From positions 1,949,187 to 2,013,186 of the forward strand of contig JABFRO010000001.1 of assembly GCA_013141125.1 (NCBI GenBank): a DNA stretch of 64,000 nt. Reading direction: 5' to 3'. A program made the translations under genes and the position numbers. Below, in pieces: positions 18,025 through 27,175 of the stretch. Each line of letters opens with the position of its first letter. Position 1 is the stretch's first letter. The notes below the pieces were generated by a model. It did no database searches and was not told the origin of the DNA. It was given only the letters and a program-made list of their open reading frames with translations. The DNA is from Methylophilaceae bacterium (GTDB taxonomy: Bacteria; Pseudomonadota; Gammaproteobacteria; Burkholderiales; Methylophilaceae).

Positions 18025-18855
18025 ATGAAAAGATTTTTGATATTACTTACGATAGCATTTACCTGCTTTAGCTTTCTAGCCAGCACCGCTGAGGCCAAGC
18101 GCTTTGGCGGCGGTAGCAGCTTTGGCAAACAACGCTCAGTCAGCCCGCAACAACCCAATAAAGCCCCGGAATCTGCACCCAATGCGGCTACAACACCCAA
18201 AACCAATAAATGGCTGGGGCCTTTGGCCGGACTGGCCATTGGCGCGGCTCTGGGTTCCATGTTTTCAGGTGCCCTAGGAGGCGCTATGGGTTCTATTCTT
18301 TTAGCCGTTCTTGCAGGTGTTGTAGTACTGTTTCTGATTAACCGGTTTAGCAAACCCAAATCGCCACCGGCCATGCAATATGCCGGCAATCATACGCAAT
18401 CGAATAATATTGAGCCAGCTATCCCGCCGCAAACCAGTGCCACAAATCTAGCGGCAACGCCTGCGACCGGTAGCATCCCCACAGATTTCCCAGTGGAGAG
18501 CTTTTTACGCGGAGCCAAAGCCTCTTTCATCCGCTTGCAAGCCGCAAATGATCGCAAGGATCTGAACGATATTCGTGAATACACAACGCCGGAAATGTTT
18601 GCAGAAATTTCCATGCAAATGCAGGAGCGTAGTGATGAAGCACAAAAAACGGATGTCGTGACCATCAATGCCGAATTGCTTGAAGCTGTTGAGGAAAACG
18701 ATTTGTCTATCGCCAGTGTGCGCTTTACCGGACTTCTGCGTGAAAATAACAATGCGCCAGAGTCAGTAGACGAAATCTGGCACGTTCAAAGAAATTTACA
18801 TGATCCAAAGGCTGGCTGGCTACTTTCAGGCATTCAGCAAACCAATCTTCATTAA
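18025..18855 (+). CDS. Tim44-like domain membrane protein
   Basis: A 276-residue protein: a signal peptide (about 1-24, ending AEA), a Gly/Ser/Pro-rich linker, a glycine-rich hydrophobic segment (about 58-98, with GAALGSMFSGALGGAMGS) that could span the membrane, another low-complexity linker, and a C-terminal Tim44/MBA1-like domain (about 150-276) ending WLLSGIQQ. Bacterial members are often found in Betaproteobacteria but their function is not settled; a link to membrane lipid or protein handling is possible. It follows hpnH by 44 bases and precedes the zinc phospholipase-like gene by 26 bases. Confidence 0.85.
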   Translation: MKRFLILLTIAFTCFSFLASTAEAKRFGGGSSFGKQRSVSPQQPNKAPESAPNAATTPKTNKWLGPLAGLAIGAALGSMFSGALGGAMGSILLAVLAGVVVLFLINRFSKPKSPPAMQYAGNHTQSNNIEPAIPPQTSATNLAATPATGSIPTDFPVESFLRGAKASFIRLQAANDRKDLNDIREYTTPEMFAEISMQMQERSDEAQKTDVVTINAELLEAVEENDLSIASVRFTGLLRENNNAPESVDEIWHVQRNLHDPKAGWLLSGIQQTNLH

Positions 18856-18881
18856 GACTGTTTGCAAAATTAGGGGGTTCC

Positions 18882-19841
18882 ATGCCTGGCGCTTTTGCTC
18901 ACATTACCCTGGTTAATGAATTAAAAGAGCCTCAACAGCTTGAAGCCATCCCGGGCTTTACTGTTGAGGCAATCACCTCGGTTCTGGATTTTTTCAAATT
19001 CTGTGAGTTGGGCGCCGTCAGCCCTGATTACCCTTACCTCGCCGTTCTCGATGGCAATGCTGCCATTTGGGCGGATTTGATGCACTATACCCATACGGGT
19101 GAAATGCTAAAATCCGGCATCAAAGGCGTGCAACAATTGCAAGGCTATGCGCAGCGTAAGGCCTTTGCATGGCTGTTGGGCTATGCGGCACATGTAGCTA
19201 CTGACGTTACCATACACCCGGTTATCGAACTCAAAGTAGGCCCTTATGCCGCAAACAAAAAAGCGCATCGTGTGTGCGAAATGCATCAGGATGCCTATAT
19301 TTTTCAACGCCTGAATCTTGGCCAAATCGGCTTATCTGAGCACCTTGACTCAGGCATTTGGGGATGTTGCGAAATAAATAGTGAACATATGGACTCCACC
19401 ATTTCCCAATTATGGGGAGCCATGCTCAAAGACACGCATCCAACCCAATACACCAGCAATCCACCCAACATCAATAAATGGCACCAAAAATTCAAAACTA
19501 TGGTGGATAAAATAGGTGAGGAAGGAAATCATCTCATGCCTATCAGCCGTCATTTAGCGGTTGACTGCGGCCTCACATATCCTCCAGCCAAAAAGATAGA
19601 TCAGCAATACATAAAATCACTCAAAGTACCTTCTGCCACCCTGCATGCAGCGCCAGAAGGCACTATGGATTATGACGATATTTTTGACAAAGCCATCCAT
19701 AACGTCAGTCAAGTTTGGAGCCTGATTGCGCAAGGCGTTTTTGCTAACGATAATGCGTACCTTACTCAGATTGCCAGTTGGAATCTGGACACAGGCAAAG
19801 ATGAAGTTGGTGACTTTGTTTTCTGGAGTCAAATCGCATGA
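18882..19841 (+). CDS. Zinc-dependent phospholipase C-like protein
   Basis: A 319-residue protein resembling the zinc-dependent phospholipase C superfamily. Likely metal ligands are present in the expected order: His7 in MPGAFAHITL, Asp in AVSPDYPYL, MHYTHTGE, and AAHVATDVTIHPVIE. No signal peptide is seen, so unlike secreted toxins it is probably cytoplasmic. Substrate is unknown. The gene overlaps the following lipoprotein gene by four bases (ATGA) and sits 26 bases after the Tim44-like gene. A role in remodelling hopanoid- or phospholipid-containing membranes is inference from context only. Confidence 0.72.
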   Translation: MPGAFAHITLVNELKEPQQLEAIPGFTVEAITSVLDFFKFCELGAVSPDYPYLAVLDGNAAIWADLMHYTHTGEMLKSGIKGVQQLQGYAQRKAFAWLLGYAAHVATDVTIHPVIELKVGPYAANKKAHRVCEMHQDAYIFQRLNLGQIGLSEHLDSGIWGCCEINSEHMDSTISQLWGAMLKDTHPTQYTSNPPNINKWHQKFKTMVDKIGEEGNHLMPISRHLAVDCGLTYPPAKKIDQQYIKSLKVPSATLHAAPEGTMDYDDIFDKAIHNVSQVWSLIAQGVFANDNAYLTQIASWNLDTGKDEVGDFVFWSQIA

Positions 19842-20260
19842 GCAGACATTTTATTTTCAGTAGCTACTTTTTCACTATGCTTTTAACTGGTTGCGCCAAT
19901 ATTTCCCTGCCAGCGCAAACCGAAGAAATGTATATCAAAGCTTCAGCACTCACCAAATTAAGCGCCAGCGTTGAATCTACAGTACGTTACAAAAACCCAC
20001 CCGAAAGCATTTCGGACGAAGATTTACTTAAGCTTGCTACTAAGCACGACCCTTCGTTATTAAATCCTTTTGTTGCGTACCACCTCCTGATACTCAAAGA
20101 AAATCGACATTCAGCGGTACTTGTATGCAGCAAAAACAACAACAGCGCATTGCTGGAAGATAGCGCCTGTACCGCCGCGCTGGATATACACAGATGGAAA
20201 ACTCCGAATGCACCATGTGTCTTTACTCTAAATTTAACAGAAGTATGCACTGCACCATAA
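19838..20260 (+). CDS. Small lipoprotein, function unknown
   Basis: A 140-residue ORF whose start overlaps the stop of the phospholipase-like gene by four bases. Its N-terminus is a lipoprotein signal peptide with lipobox LTGC (lipidation at Cys19). The mature part has five cysteines and no recognised domain; a helical region around DLLKLATKHDPSLLNPF is visible. Coupled translation suggests it works with the upstream gene. Confidence 0.65.
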   Translation: MSRHFIFSSYFFTMLLTGCANISLPAQTEEMYIKASALTKLSASVESTVRYKNPPESISDEDLLKLATKHDPSLLNPFVAYHLLILKENRHSAVLVCSKNNNSALLEDSACTAALDIHRWKTPNAPCVFTLNLTEVCTAP

Positions 20261-20341
20261 GCACCTGAGAGCATTCACTTACTTTCGCCAAAATCATATA
20301 GAAAACTGCAACATTTAACATAAACAATTTACTCGGCCTTG

Positions 20342-21418
20342 ATGAACAACCTGAAATCTGAACTCCCTGTGTTATTGGCGCTAATTATTTTAGGGCTGGG
20401 TTTCAGCCTGGAGCACAGCGCTATTGCACATGGTGGAGTAATGCTATGGGGCTTGTTGCTGCTTATTCTTGCGGGAATCATAGGCTTGGCATTTCGTATT
20501 AGTCACCATGCTGAAGTGCTGGCAATACGTTGGGGTGAGCCTTACGGCACCTTGGTGCTAACGCTTGCGGCTGTCTCCGTAGAAGTGGTAATTCTGGTAG
20601 TGCTGCTACAAGGCACACCTAGCCCAACGCTGGCACGCGACACGGTATTCGCCGCCATCATGTTCGACATAAACGGTATTTTGGGCGCAGCGGCGATCAT
20701 AGGCGGACTAAAGCATGGATCACCGAAATACAATCTTTCCTCCGCGAATTCATTTGTTGCCATGTTACTGGTAGCCATCGGCATCGGCATGTTCATTCCA
20801 GACTTTGTACCCGAAGCCCATTGGCAAGCCTACTCCATGTTTTCAGTGGGTGTAATGGCTGTCATGTATCTGGCCTTTTTACGTTTACAAACCGTAGAGC
20901 ATCGCACTTTTTTTGAGCACAACGTTGCGTTGGATGAAGAGGCACACGATCAGGCCAAAAGTCCAAATGCGCTGCACATAGGCATTATGGTCGGCGCAGT
21001 TATTTTTGTTGGCATATTGTCTGAAATCATGTCCGCACTGCTGGATGCAGGCTTGGCCGGTAGCAATTTACCCAAAACCATTCCTGCTGTATTAGTAGCG
21101 CTCATTTCAGCTAGCCCGGAAATTCTTACCGCACTCAGCGCCGCCAGCAAAGATCGCTTGCAAACGACTGTCAACATCGCACTTGGCGCTTCTCTCGCCA
21201 CGATACTGCTGACCCTGCCAGTGATTGAGGGCATTGCATTGTTTAACGGCGATCGTATTATCATGGCGCTAACCCCTATTCAAGCGGGTATGTTATTGCT
21301 GACCCTGCTGACTGTAATGAACAACTTACATGATGGTGAAACCAATGCAATAGAAGGCATCAGCCACTTTGCGTTATTCGCCGCGTTCGTGGCGCTAGTG
21401 ATAATGGGCCTGATATAG
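20342..21418 (+). CDS. Calcium/cation:proton antiporter, ChaA-like
   Basis: A 358-residue integral membrane protein with about eleven hydrophobic segments, of the CaCA superfamily. The two inverted alpha-repeats are recognisable: LTLAAVSVEVVILVVLL (about 72-88) and ALISASPEILTALSAASK followed by TTVNIALGASLATILLTLPV (about 250-295), each with the membrane glutamate used in cation binding. It should exchange Ca2+ or Na+/K+ for protons at the inner membrane. The start is the ATG at 20342; the TTG directly before it is less likely. It is monocistronic and convergent with the GAF gene. Confidence 0.88.
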   Translation: MNNLKSELPVLLALIILGLGFSLEHSAIAHGGVMLWGLLLLILAGIIGLAFRISHHAEVLAIRWGEPYGTLVLTLAAVSVEVVILVVLLQGTPSPTLARDTVFAAIMFDINGILGAAAIIGGLKHGSPKYNLSSANSFVAMLLVAIGIGMFIPDFVPEAHWQAYSMFSVGVMAVMYLAFLRLQTVEHRTFFEHNVALDEEAHDQAKSPNALHIGIMVGAVIFVGILSEIMSALLDAGLAGSNLPKTIPAVLVALISASPEILTALSAASKDRLQTTVNIALGASLATILLTLPVIEGIALFNGDRIIMALTPIQAGMLLLTLLTVMNNLHDGETNAIEGISHFALFAAFVALVIMGLI

Positions 21419-21442
21419 GCATTCAGACTGCCGCATTACCAG

Positions 21443-22204
21443 CTAATTCCCCCCTCGAGTCAAGCGCTTATTATGTCGATGCAGGCTACTGTTGAGTTGG
21501 GCGATTATTTCTGAAGCGGCACTAATAATTTGATTGGGGCCAAGCCCAGTCCGAGCCATTTCCTTATAAAATGATTTTGCTAGGATTTTTGCAATCTTGT
21601 CGCGATTATGTATTGTGGCCAATATCGAATTTACGTTAACACACTCTTCTACGCTGCTACCCGACTCTTTTATCAGTGCCATTTGAGCGAACCGCGAATT
21701 CAAAATACTTTGCAATTGAACGGCTTGTATGGATTTACCGATAAACAAGGCAACGACTTCCAGCAAATTCAGATCAGCATCAGTAAAGACTTCACCGTGC
21801 AGGCGACTACACACATTAACCACACCAATGATGCGCTTATTAATCGTTATTGGCGAAGAAATCAGGCTTTTACGTGGATCGCTGACTCGACGCGCCTTAT
21901 CAAAAAATATTGATTGAGAAATATCTTCAATCAGCAATGACTTACCTGTAGTCACTACACAACCAGCAATACTATTGTCCATTCCAATGGATTCTTTAAA
22001 AGCTTCAACTGGCAAAAAACCAAACGAAGCGCACACGCGCATTTTAAAATCTCCTGGCTCACCATCGTTCAGCAACATGATGGAACTGTTTTCTGCACCA
22101 AGAATCTTTGCCGTTAATTCAGCCAAGTGTTGAATATTTTCGTCTAAGGTACCTTGCTCTAAAAAATTAGACAAATCTTGTAATTTAATTAGTGAATTAT
22201 CCAT
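21443..22204 (-). CDS. GAF domain protein
   Basis: A 253-residue cytoplasmic protein. The ATG at 22204 is preceded by GGAGGA five bases away, so I prefer it to the ATG at 22216. A GAF domain occupies about residues 15-170 with the usual pattern: GAENSSIMLL, SIAGCVVTTGKSLLIEDI, SLISSPITINKRIIGVVNV and FTDADLNLLEVVALFIGKSIQ. The last 80 residues are helical and hold no recognised output domain, so it is an orphan sensor module. The ligand is unknown. It has no operon partner. Confidence 0.85.
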   Translation of the reverse strand: MDNSLIKLQDLSNFLEQGTLDENIQHLAELTAKILGAENSSIMLLNDGEPGDFKMRVCASFGFLPVEAFKESIGMDNSIAGCVVTTGKSLLIEDISQSIFFDKARRVSDPRKSLISSPITINKRIIGVVNVCSRLHGEVFTDADLNLLEVVALFIGKSIQAVQLQSILNSRFAQMALIKESGSSVEECVNVNSILATIHNRDKIAKILAKSFYKEMARTGLGPNQIISAASEIIAQLNSSLHRHNKRLTRGGN

Positions 22205-22368
22205 CTTTTCCTCCATGAGCCATCACGCTATATAGCTATACGACTAGCCAATTAAAATATCAATATAAACAATACACTAAAGCACCATCATACCACCTCA
22301 GTAAAAATCCGACTGAAGGTTTATTAATGTATAATTCGGTGCTTTCTGACAGAAGTTGAGGGGATTTT

Positions 22369-22572
22369 ATGCCTTTTTACGACTATCAATGTAGCCGTTG
22401 TGGTTTTAAAAAAGAAGTATTGCGTAAAGTAAGTGAGCCTAATCTAGGCACTTGCCCCGCATGTGGTGAAGAAACTTTTGCAAAACAGCTTTCAGCACCC
22501 AGCTTTCAGATGACAGGTGTAGATAATGCCACGGTGTCATCCACATGTGCTACCGGCTGCGCATGTCATTAG
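22369..22572 (+). CDS. FmdB family zinc ribbon protein
   Basis: A 67-residue regulatory-type zinc ribbon protein of the FmdB family. The ribbon is formed by Cys8/Cys11 (YQCSRCG) and Cys29/Cys32 (TCPACG). A C-terminal Cys-rich tail (Cys60, Cys64, Cys66 and terminal His67) could hold another metal. GAGG precedes the ATG. In many Betaproteobacteria this gene leads a unit with the DUF502 protein and aspS, as here. Confidence 0.93.
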   Translation: MPFYDYQCSRCGFKKEVLRKVSEPNLGTCPACGEETFAKQLSAPSFQMTGVDNATVSSTCATGCACH

Positions 22573-22604
22573 TTTATTTGAATAATTATGAGGTCTAACA
22601 GGCA

Positions 22605-23222
22605 ATGAATCGTTACTTTATTACCGGCTTACTGGTACTCGTGCCTCTAGTCATCACCATATGGGTTTTGACTAGCCTGATCGGCCTGCTTGATCAAAGC
22701 CTGCTTTTACTACCCATGTCATGGCGACCTCTAGCACAAACCGGCTACGATATTCCTGGCATTGGTGCATTACTGACTTTGTTAACGGTTTTTGTCACGG
22801 GCCTGATCGCTACTAATTTTTTTGGCAAGCGCCTGATCCATTTTTGGGAACGCTTATTAGCGCGCGTGCCGGTTGTTAAATCCATTTATTACAGCGTAAA
22901 ACAGGTCTCGGACACCTTGTTTTCTGATTCCGGGCAGGCTTTTCGTAAAGCTTTATTAGTACAATATCCTCGTGAAGGTAGTTGGACAGTAGCTTTTCTA
23001 ACCGGTCAACCGGGTGGAGATGTCGCTAATCATCTGCAAGGGGATTTCATCAGCGTTTACGTGCCGACAACACCCAACCCCACATCGGGCTTTTTTTTAA
23101 TGCTACCCAAAAAAGATGTAATCGAGCTGGATATGAGTGTGGATGAAGCACTGAAATACATCATCTCCATGGGTGTTGTCGTGCCAAAAACTAAACCGCG
23201 AACCAATAGTTCAAACCATTAG
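22605..23222 (+). CDS. DUF502 family membrane protein
   Basis: A 205-residue inner membrane protein with two N-terminal transmembrane segments (about 5-25 and 53-73) and a soluble C-terminal domain. The family signature is clear: WERLLARVPVVKSIYYSVKQ, then FRKALLVQYPREGSWTVAFLTG and VPTTPNPTSGFFLMLPKKD. The biochemical role is unknown; related proteins are linked to membrane trafficking in plants. It lies 32 bases after fmdB and 58 bases before aspS, a conserved order. Confidence 0.92.
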   Translation: MNRYFITGLLVLVPLVITIWVLTSLIGLLDQSLLLLPMSWRPLAQTGYDIPGIGALLTLLTVFVTGLIATNFFGKRLIHFWERLLARVPVVKSIYYSVKQVSDTLFSDSGQAFRKALLVQYPREGSWTVAFLTGQPGGDVANHLQGDFISVYVPTTPNPTSGFFLMLPKKDVIELDMSVDEALKYIISMGVVVPKTKPRTNSSNH

Positions 23223-23280
23223 CACTGCTTGAAATCTTCACTATAACTTTCTTAACCTTTTTAAATAATCAGAATTTCCT

Positions 23281-25065
23281 ATGAGAACTCATTACTGCGG
23301 TCATTTAAACCGCGAACATATCGGTCAAACAGTTACTTTATGTGGTTGGGCGCACCGCCGTCGTGACCATGGTGGCGTTATTTTTATTGATTTGCGTGAC
23401 CGCGAAGGCATGGCGCAAATTGTGATTGATCCTGACACCGAAGCGGCTTTTGCGACAGCAGAATCTATCCGCAATGAATTTGTACTTAAAGTGGTGTGCA
23501 AAGTGCGAGCTAGGCCAGATGGCACAATAAACGCCAGCATTCCAACCGGCGAAGTGGAAATGCTGGCGAGTGAAATTGAAATTCTTAATCCATCACTCAC
23601 GCCACCATTCATGCTGGATGATGAAAACCTCACGGAAACTGTACGCCTGCAACATCGCTATATCGATTTGCGCCGCCCGGCAATGCAGAAAAATTTGATG
23701 TTGCGCTATCGCGTAGCAAAAACCTTGCGTGATTATCTGGATGTCAATGGCTTTATTGAAGTGGAAACACCGATGCTGACACGTAGCACACCGGAAGGTG
23801 CGCGTGATTACCTGGTGCCAAGTCGCGTTCATGCCGGACAGTTTTTTGCATTGCCGCAATCACCACAGCTATTCAAGCAACTATTGATGGTTTCAGGTTT
23901 TGACCGCTATTTCCAGATCACCAAATGTTTCCGCGATGAAGATTTGCGAGCTGATCGTCAGCCAGAATTTACACAAGTCGATATTGAAACTTCATTCATG
24001 AATGAGAATGAAATCATGGACATTGTCGAAGAAATGATTCGCCAAATGCTCAGAAAAGTTCAAGGAGTCGATTTACCTGCTGTATTCCCACGTATGTCAT
24101 ACAGTGAAGCAATGCATAAATACGGCTCTGATAAACCCGATATGCGCGTGACACTAGAAATCACCGAACTTTCCGATGTAATGAAAGATGTCGATTTCAA
24201 GGTGTTCGCTGGTGCAGCCAACGCAATTGGTGGCCGCGTGGCCGCACTGCGCGTGCCTAATGGTGCCGCCATTAGTCGTTCTGAAATTGATGCTTATACC
24301 GAATTTGTCAAAATATACGGCGCTAAAGGATTGGCTTATATCAAGATTAACGACACTAGCAAATTAAATGAAGAGGGGCTGCAAAGCCCTATCGTTAAAA
24401 ACATCCACGTAACCGCACTGCAAGCTATTATTGACCGCACTGGCGCACAAAACGGTGATATTGTATTTTTCGGGGCGGATAAAGCCAAAGTTGTCAACGA
24501 GGCATTAGGTGCCTTGCGCAGCAAAATTGGTCATGAAAAAAATCACCTGGATGGCCGCACTTGGGCACCGCTGTGGGTGGTGGATTTCCCTATGTTTGAA
24601 CACGATGAAGAAAACAACCGCTGGGCTGCGCTGCACCACCCATTTACCGCCCCCCAAGACGGCCATGAAGATTTGCTTACCAGCAACCCAGGTGCGGCAT
24701 TATCCAAAGCCTATGACATGGTACTAAATGGCTGGGAAGTTGGCGGCGGTTCAGTACGTATCCATAAGCAAGAGGTGCAGTCCAAAGTGTTCGACGCACT
24801 CAACATCAGCAAGGAAGAAGCGCAGGAGAAATTCGGCTTTTTGCTCGAAGCCTTGCAATACGGCGCACCTCCGCATGGCGGCTTGGCTTTTGGGCTGGAT
24901 CGCTTGGTAACGCTAATGGCAGGTGCTGATTCCATCCGTGACGTAATTGCCTTCCCCAAAACCCAGCGCGCGCAATGTTTGTTAACCAACGCGCCAAATG
25001 AGGTGGATGAGAAACAGTTACGTGAACTCCATATTCGAGTACGCACGCAGAATCCTGCGGCTTAA
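23281..25065 (+). CDS. aspS: Aspartyl-tRNA synthetase
   Basis: A 594-residue bacterial-type class IIb synthetase that charges tRNA-Asp. Parts in order: N-terminal OB-fold anticodon-binding domain (about 1-110, with [20 protein letters not shown]), catalytic core with motif 1 at [18 protein letters not shown], motif 2 at [18 protein letters not shown], a bacterial GAD insertion (about 285-420), and motif 3 [15 protein letters not shown] near the end. Length is normal for the family. A strong terminator follows the stop codon. Confidence 0.97.
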   Translation: MRTHYCGHLNREHIGQTVTLCGWAHRRRDHGGVIFIDLRDREGMAQIVIDPDTEAAFATAESIRNEFVLKVVCKVRARPDGTINASIPTGEVEMLASEIEILNPSLTPPFMLDDENLTETVRLQHRYIDLRRPAMQKNLMLRYRVAKTLRDYLDVNGFIEVETPMLTRSTPEGARDYLVPSRVHAGQFFALPQSPQLFKQLLMVSGFDRYFQITKCFRDEDLRADRQPEFTQVDIETSFMNENEIMDIVEEMIRQMLRKVQGVDLPAVFPRMSYSEAMHKYGSDKPDMRVTLEITELSDVMKDVDFKVFAGAANAIGGRVAALRVPNGAAISRSEIDAYTEFVKIYGAKGLAYIKINDTSKLNEEGLQSPIVKNIHVTALQAIIDRTGAQNGDIVFFGADKAKVVNEALGALRSKIGHEKNHLDGRTWAPLWVVDFPMFEHDEENNRWAALHHPFTAPQDGHEDLLTSNPGAALSKAYDMVLNGWEVGGGSVRIHKQEVQSKVFDALNISKEEAQEKFGFLLEALQYGAPPHGGLAFGLDRLVTLMAGADSIRDVIAFPKTQRAQCLLTNAPNEVDEKQLRELHIRVRTQNPAA

Positions 25066-25068
25066 GAC

Positions 25069-25103
25069 TAAAAATCCCCCGCATAAAATGCGGGGAATTT
25101 TTA
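25069..25103 (+). terminator. Rho-independent terminator after aspS
   Basis: A GC-rich hairpin (CCCCCGCAT pairing with ATGCGGGG) sits directly after the aspS stop, flanked by A-rich and T-rich runs that make it potentially bidirectional. It ends in AATTTTTAG on the plus strand. Confidence 0.88.
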
Positions 25104-25396
25104 GTTTGTATATTAAGTTCAAATAGGCAAACCTAATATATCAGGACACCATGCCAGCAAATATTTGCCATGCGTATCAGCAATTAACATTTGTTCGAGT
25201 GAAGCTCTTACACCAATATTTAAAGTCACAACTATTCAGTGCCCTGCGTTAGTAAAACGCGAAAGCCTAAACCCAACTCAACAACATATTGGGCAACTAA
25301 ATTCATTAATATGCTAACCGTTTAATGCGATCAGCTCCTTGTGTGTTTGCACCTTCAGTGCTCAAAAGCACATACAAAAAAAAATAACCCCGCTTT

Positions 25397-25490
25397 GGCA
25401 TTTGCAATGCAAATAGCCTACCGTTTCGCCATAAACTTGCTGAAACGATGGTAATACTTACGTTCTCACCAATCAAAATGGTGCATCGTT
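25397..25490. other. Structured element with mutually exclusive hairpins, candidate ncRNA or cis-regulator
   Basis: Three inverted repeats are clustered here. The first is GGC-ATTTGCA-A-TGCAAAT-A-GCC (25397-25418). The second is CGTTTC (25422-25427) with GAAACG (25442-25447). The third is AACGATG (25444-25450) with CATCGTT (25484-25490). The second and third share bases 25444-25447, so only one can form at a time. Strand and function are unknown. It lies upstream of the sigma-54 promoter and so would not be in the sugar transferase leader from that promoter. Confidence 0.4.
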
Positions 25491-25537
25491 AACCTGATAA
25501 TAGCAACGCAGCATACTGCATCAGCTGGCAACGTAGC

Positions 25538-25551
25538 GTCGAAATTTCGAC
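25538..25551. promoter_or_regulatory. Perfect palindrome, candidate upstream activator site
   Basis: GTCGAAATTTCGAC is a perfect 14-bp palindrome about 87 bases before the sigma-54 promoter, a usual distance for an enhancer-binding protein site. The PrsR activator encoded downstream is the obvious candidate binder; this is inference. Confidence 0.5.
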
Positions 25552-25637
25552 CCAATCGTCAACAGTATCATTCAAAACAAGACGCAATCAATCATAAGTT
25601 GGTGCTTAGCTACTATTAAATCAATGAATTATTAAGA

Positions 25638-25653
25638 TGGCACATACTTTGCT
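25638..25653 (+). promoter_or_regulatory. Sigma-54 (RpoN) promoter of the PEP-CTERM operon
   Basis: TGGCACATACTTTGCT matches the -24/-12 consensus TGGCAC-N5-TTGCT exactly, with ten bases between the GG and GC elements as required. It lies 75 bases upstream of the sugar transferase ATG, and the downstream PrsR has the GAYTGA motif needed to contact sigma-54. Confidence 0.85.
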
Positions 25654-25728
25654 TTTTACTAATTGAACAAAATCCAAACATGGCGTTGAAGACCATTGAT
25701 TCAGCCCAATAATGCGTAAGGAAGTAAC

Positions 25729-27156
25729 ATGTATCGAATATATAACCACTATGTAGACAAAACGAGATTTATACTTTTTATTGTTGAATTACTTGTTTTA
25801 TTGGCATCAGTATATTTAGGTGCAAGTGTTCGTTTTTTTGATCCGATCATGCCTACTTCCAACCAGTTTATAGCGCTTTTGCCTGAGGCGGGTGTTTTTG
25901 CCATCGTAATGGCTTCTAGCATGCTCGCATTGGGCATGTACCAACTGGAATTCAAAGAAGATATCCGCCATATATTTCTGCGCCTGATGCCACCTTTTGT
26001 GCTTGGCTTAGGGCTTATGATGCTGATTTTTTATTTAGTACCAAGTCTGTATTTCGGTCGCGGAATTTTAGTCATAGTTACCATGATTGCTTGGACTACC
26101 ATATTATTAACACGCGTTTTCTTTTACAACAGCTCCCGCCTCAGCTTACTGGAAAGTAGAATCCTGATTTTGGGCACAGGCAAACTTGCTGAGGAATGTT
26201 ACAGCTTGAGCAAAAAACATTTCGGCTCTCACAACCTCAATATCATTGGCTTTGTGAGCACACCGGATGAGGAAAACCAAGTTGCTTCGCCTCATACATC
26301 ATCATCTCAGGCATCTTCATTGCAAACAATACCACTTCAAGGCTCATTGTTTGCAATGGCAAACCAATACAAAGTCAACGAAATTGTTGTGGCGGTGCAA
26401 AATAGACGCAATGGATCCTGCCCTATTGAACAGCTGCTGGAGTGTAAATTAAACGGTGTGAATGTTATTGATGCGGCTTCATTTTTTGAGCGCGAAATGA
26501 GTCAAATTCGCGTAGATTCACTACAGCCTAGTTGGCTGGTGTTCGGAGGCGGATTTGACCAGGGCGCAATGCGAACCAACATAAAACGAGTATTCGACAT
26601 ATTAGCCAGCATCATTCTTTTAATTGCCACATTGCCGATCATGTTAATGACTGCACTGTGCATTTTTTTAGAAGACCGTTCGCCCATTTTTTACAGCCAG
26701 GAACGGGTGGGCTTGGATGGGCAAGTTTTCAGGGTATTAAAATTCCGAAGTATGCGCAATGACGCAGAAAAATTTGGAACGCCGCAATGGGCCACTGAAG
26801 CAGATCCTAGAGTTACTAAAATCGGCAATATTATTCGCAAACTAAGAATTGACGAACTTCCACAAATTATTAATGTGTTAAAAGGTGAAATGAGTTTCGT
26901 TGGCCCTCGCCCGGAAAGGCCTTATTTTGTTGAACAGCTTTGTGAGCAAGTGCCATATTATAATTTGCGCCACAGCGTCAAACCGGGGATTACTGGATGG
27001 GCTCAAGTGCTATATCAATATGGTGCATCCGTTGAAGACTCCATGCAAAAACTGCAATACGACCTATACTATGTCAAAAATAACAGCTTATTTCTGGATT
27101 TAATTATTCTGATAGATACCGTACAAGTCGTTTTATCTGGCAAAGGCAGCAGATAA
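25729..27156 (+). CDS. PEP-CTERM system associated sugar transferase (undecaprenyl-phosphate glycosyl-1-phosphate transferase)
   Basis: A 475-residue polyprenyl-phosphate sugar-1-phosphate transferase that would start repeat-unit synthesis of an exopolysaccharide. Four N-terminal transmembrane helices (about 10-130) lead into a Rossmann-like region (ILILGTGKLAEEC, about 146-158). A Ser/Thr-rich insert follows near 187-205, then the C-terminal sugar transferase domain: IKRVFDILASI, SQERVGLDGQVFRVLKFRSM, TKIGNIIRKLRIDELPQ and GEMSFVGPRPERPYF. Its adjacency to PrsK/PrsR identifies it as the PEP-CTERM/exosortase-linked subtype. It starts the operon behind a sigma-54 promoter and is 19 bases before prsK. 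Confidence 0.9.
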   Translation: MYRIYNHYVDKTRFILFIVELLVLLASVYLGASVRFFDPIMPTSNQFIALLPEAGVFAIVMASSMLALGMYQLEFKEDIRHIFLRLMPPFVLGLGLMMLIFYLVPSLYFGRGILVIVTMIAWTTILLTRVFFYNSSRLSLLESRILILGTGKLAEECYSLSKKHFGSHNLNIIGFVSTPDEENQVASPHTSSSQASSLQTIPLQGSLFAMANQYKVNEIVVAVQNRRNGSCPIEQLLECKLNGVNVIDAASFFEREMSQIRVDSLQPSWLVFGGGFDQGAMRTNIKRVFDILASIILLIATLPIMLMTALCIFLEDRSPIFYSQERVGLDGQVFRVLKFRSMRNDAEKFGTPQWATEADPRVTKIGNIIRKLRIDELPQIINVLKGEMSFVGPRPERPYFVEQLCEQVPYYNLRHSVKPGITGWAQVLYQYGASVEDSMQKLQYDLYYVKNNSLFLDLIILIDTVQVVLSGKGSR

Positions 27157-27175
27157 CTTTGCTGCATTACAATCT

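Larger units (their letters stand above)
25104..25728. other. Long intergenic region upstream of the PEP-CTERM sugar transferase
   Basis: No credible gene is seen in this 625-base stretch. It holds a set of nested inverted repeats at about 25397-25490, a perfect 14-bp palindrome at 25538-25551 and a sigma-54 type promoter at 25638-25653, all described separately. The rest is AT-rich with no further clear signal. Confidence 0.6.

Noticed and set aside
25386..25451. Resemblance to a c-di-GMP-I (GEMM) riboswitch on the minus strand (AGCGGGGTTA segment)
   Set aside because: The conserved GNRA tetraloop and receptor segments are missing, and no minus-strand gene follows. Kept only as an unassigned structured element.
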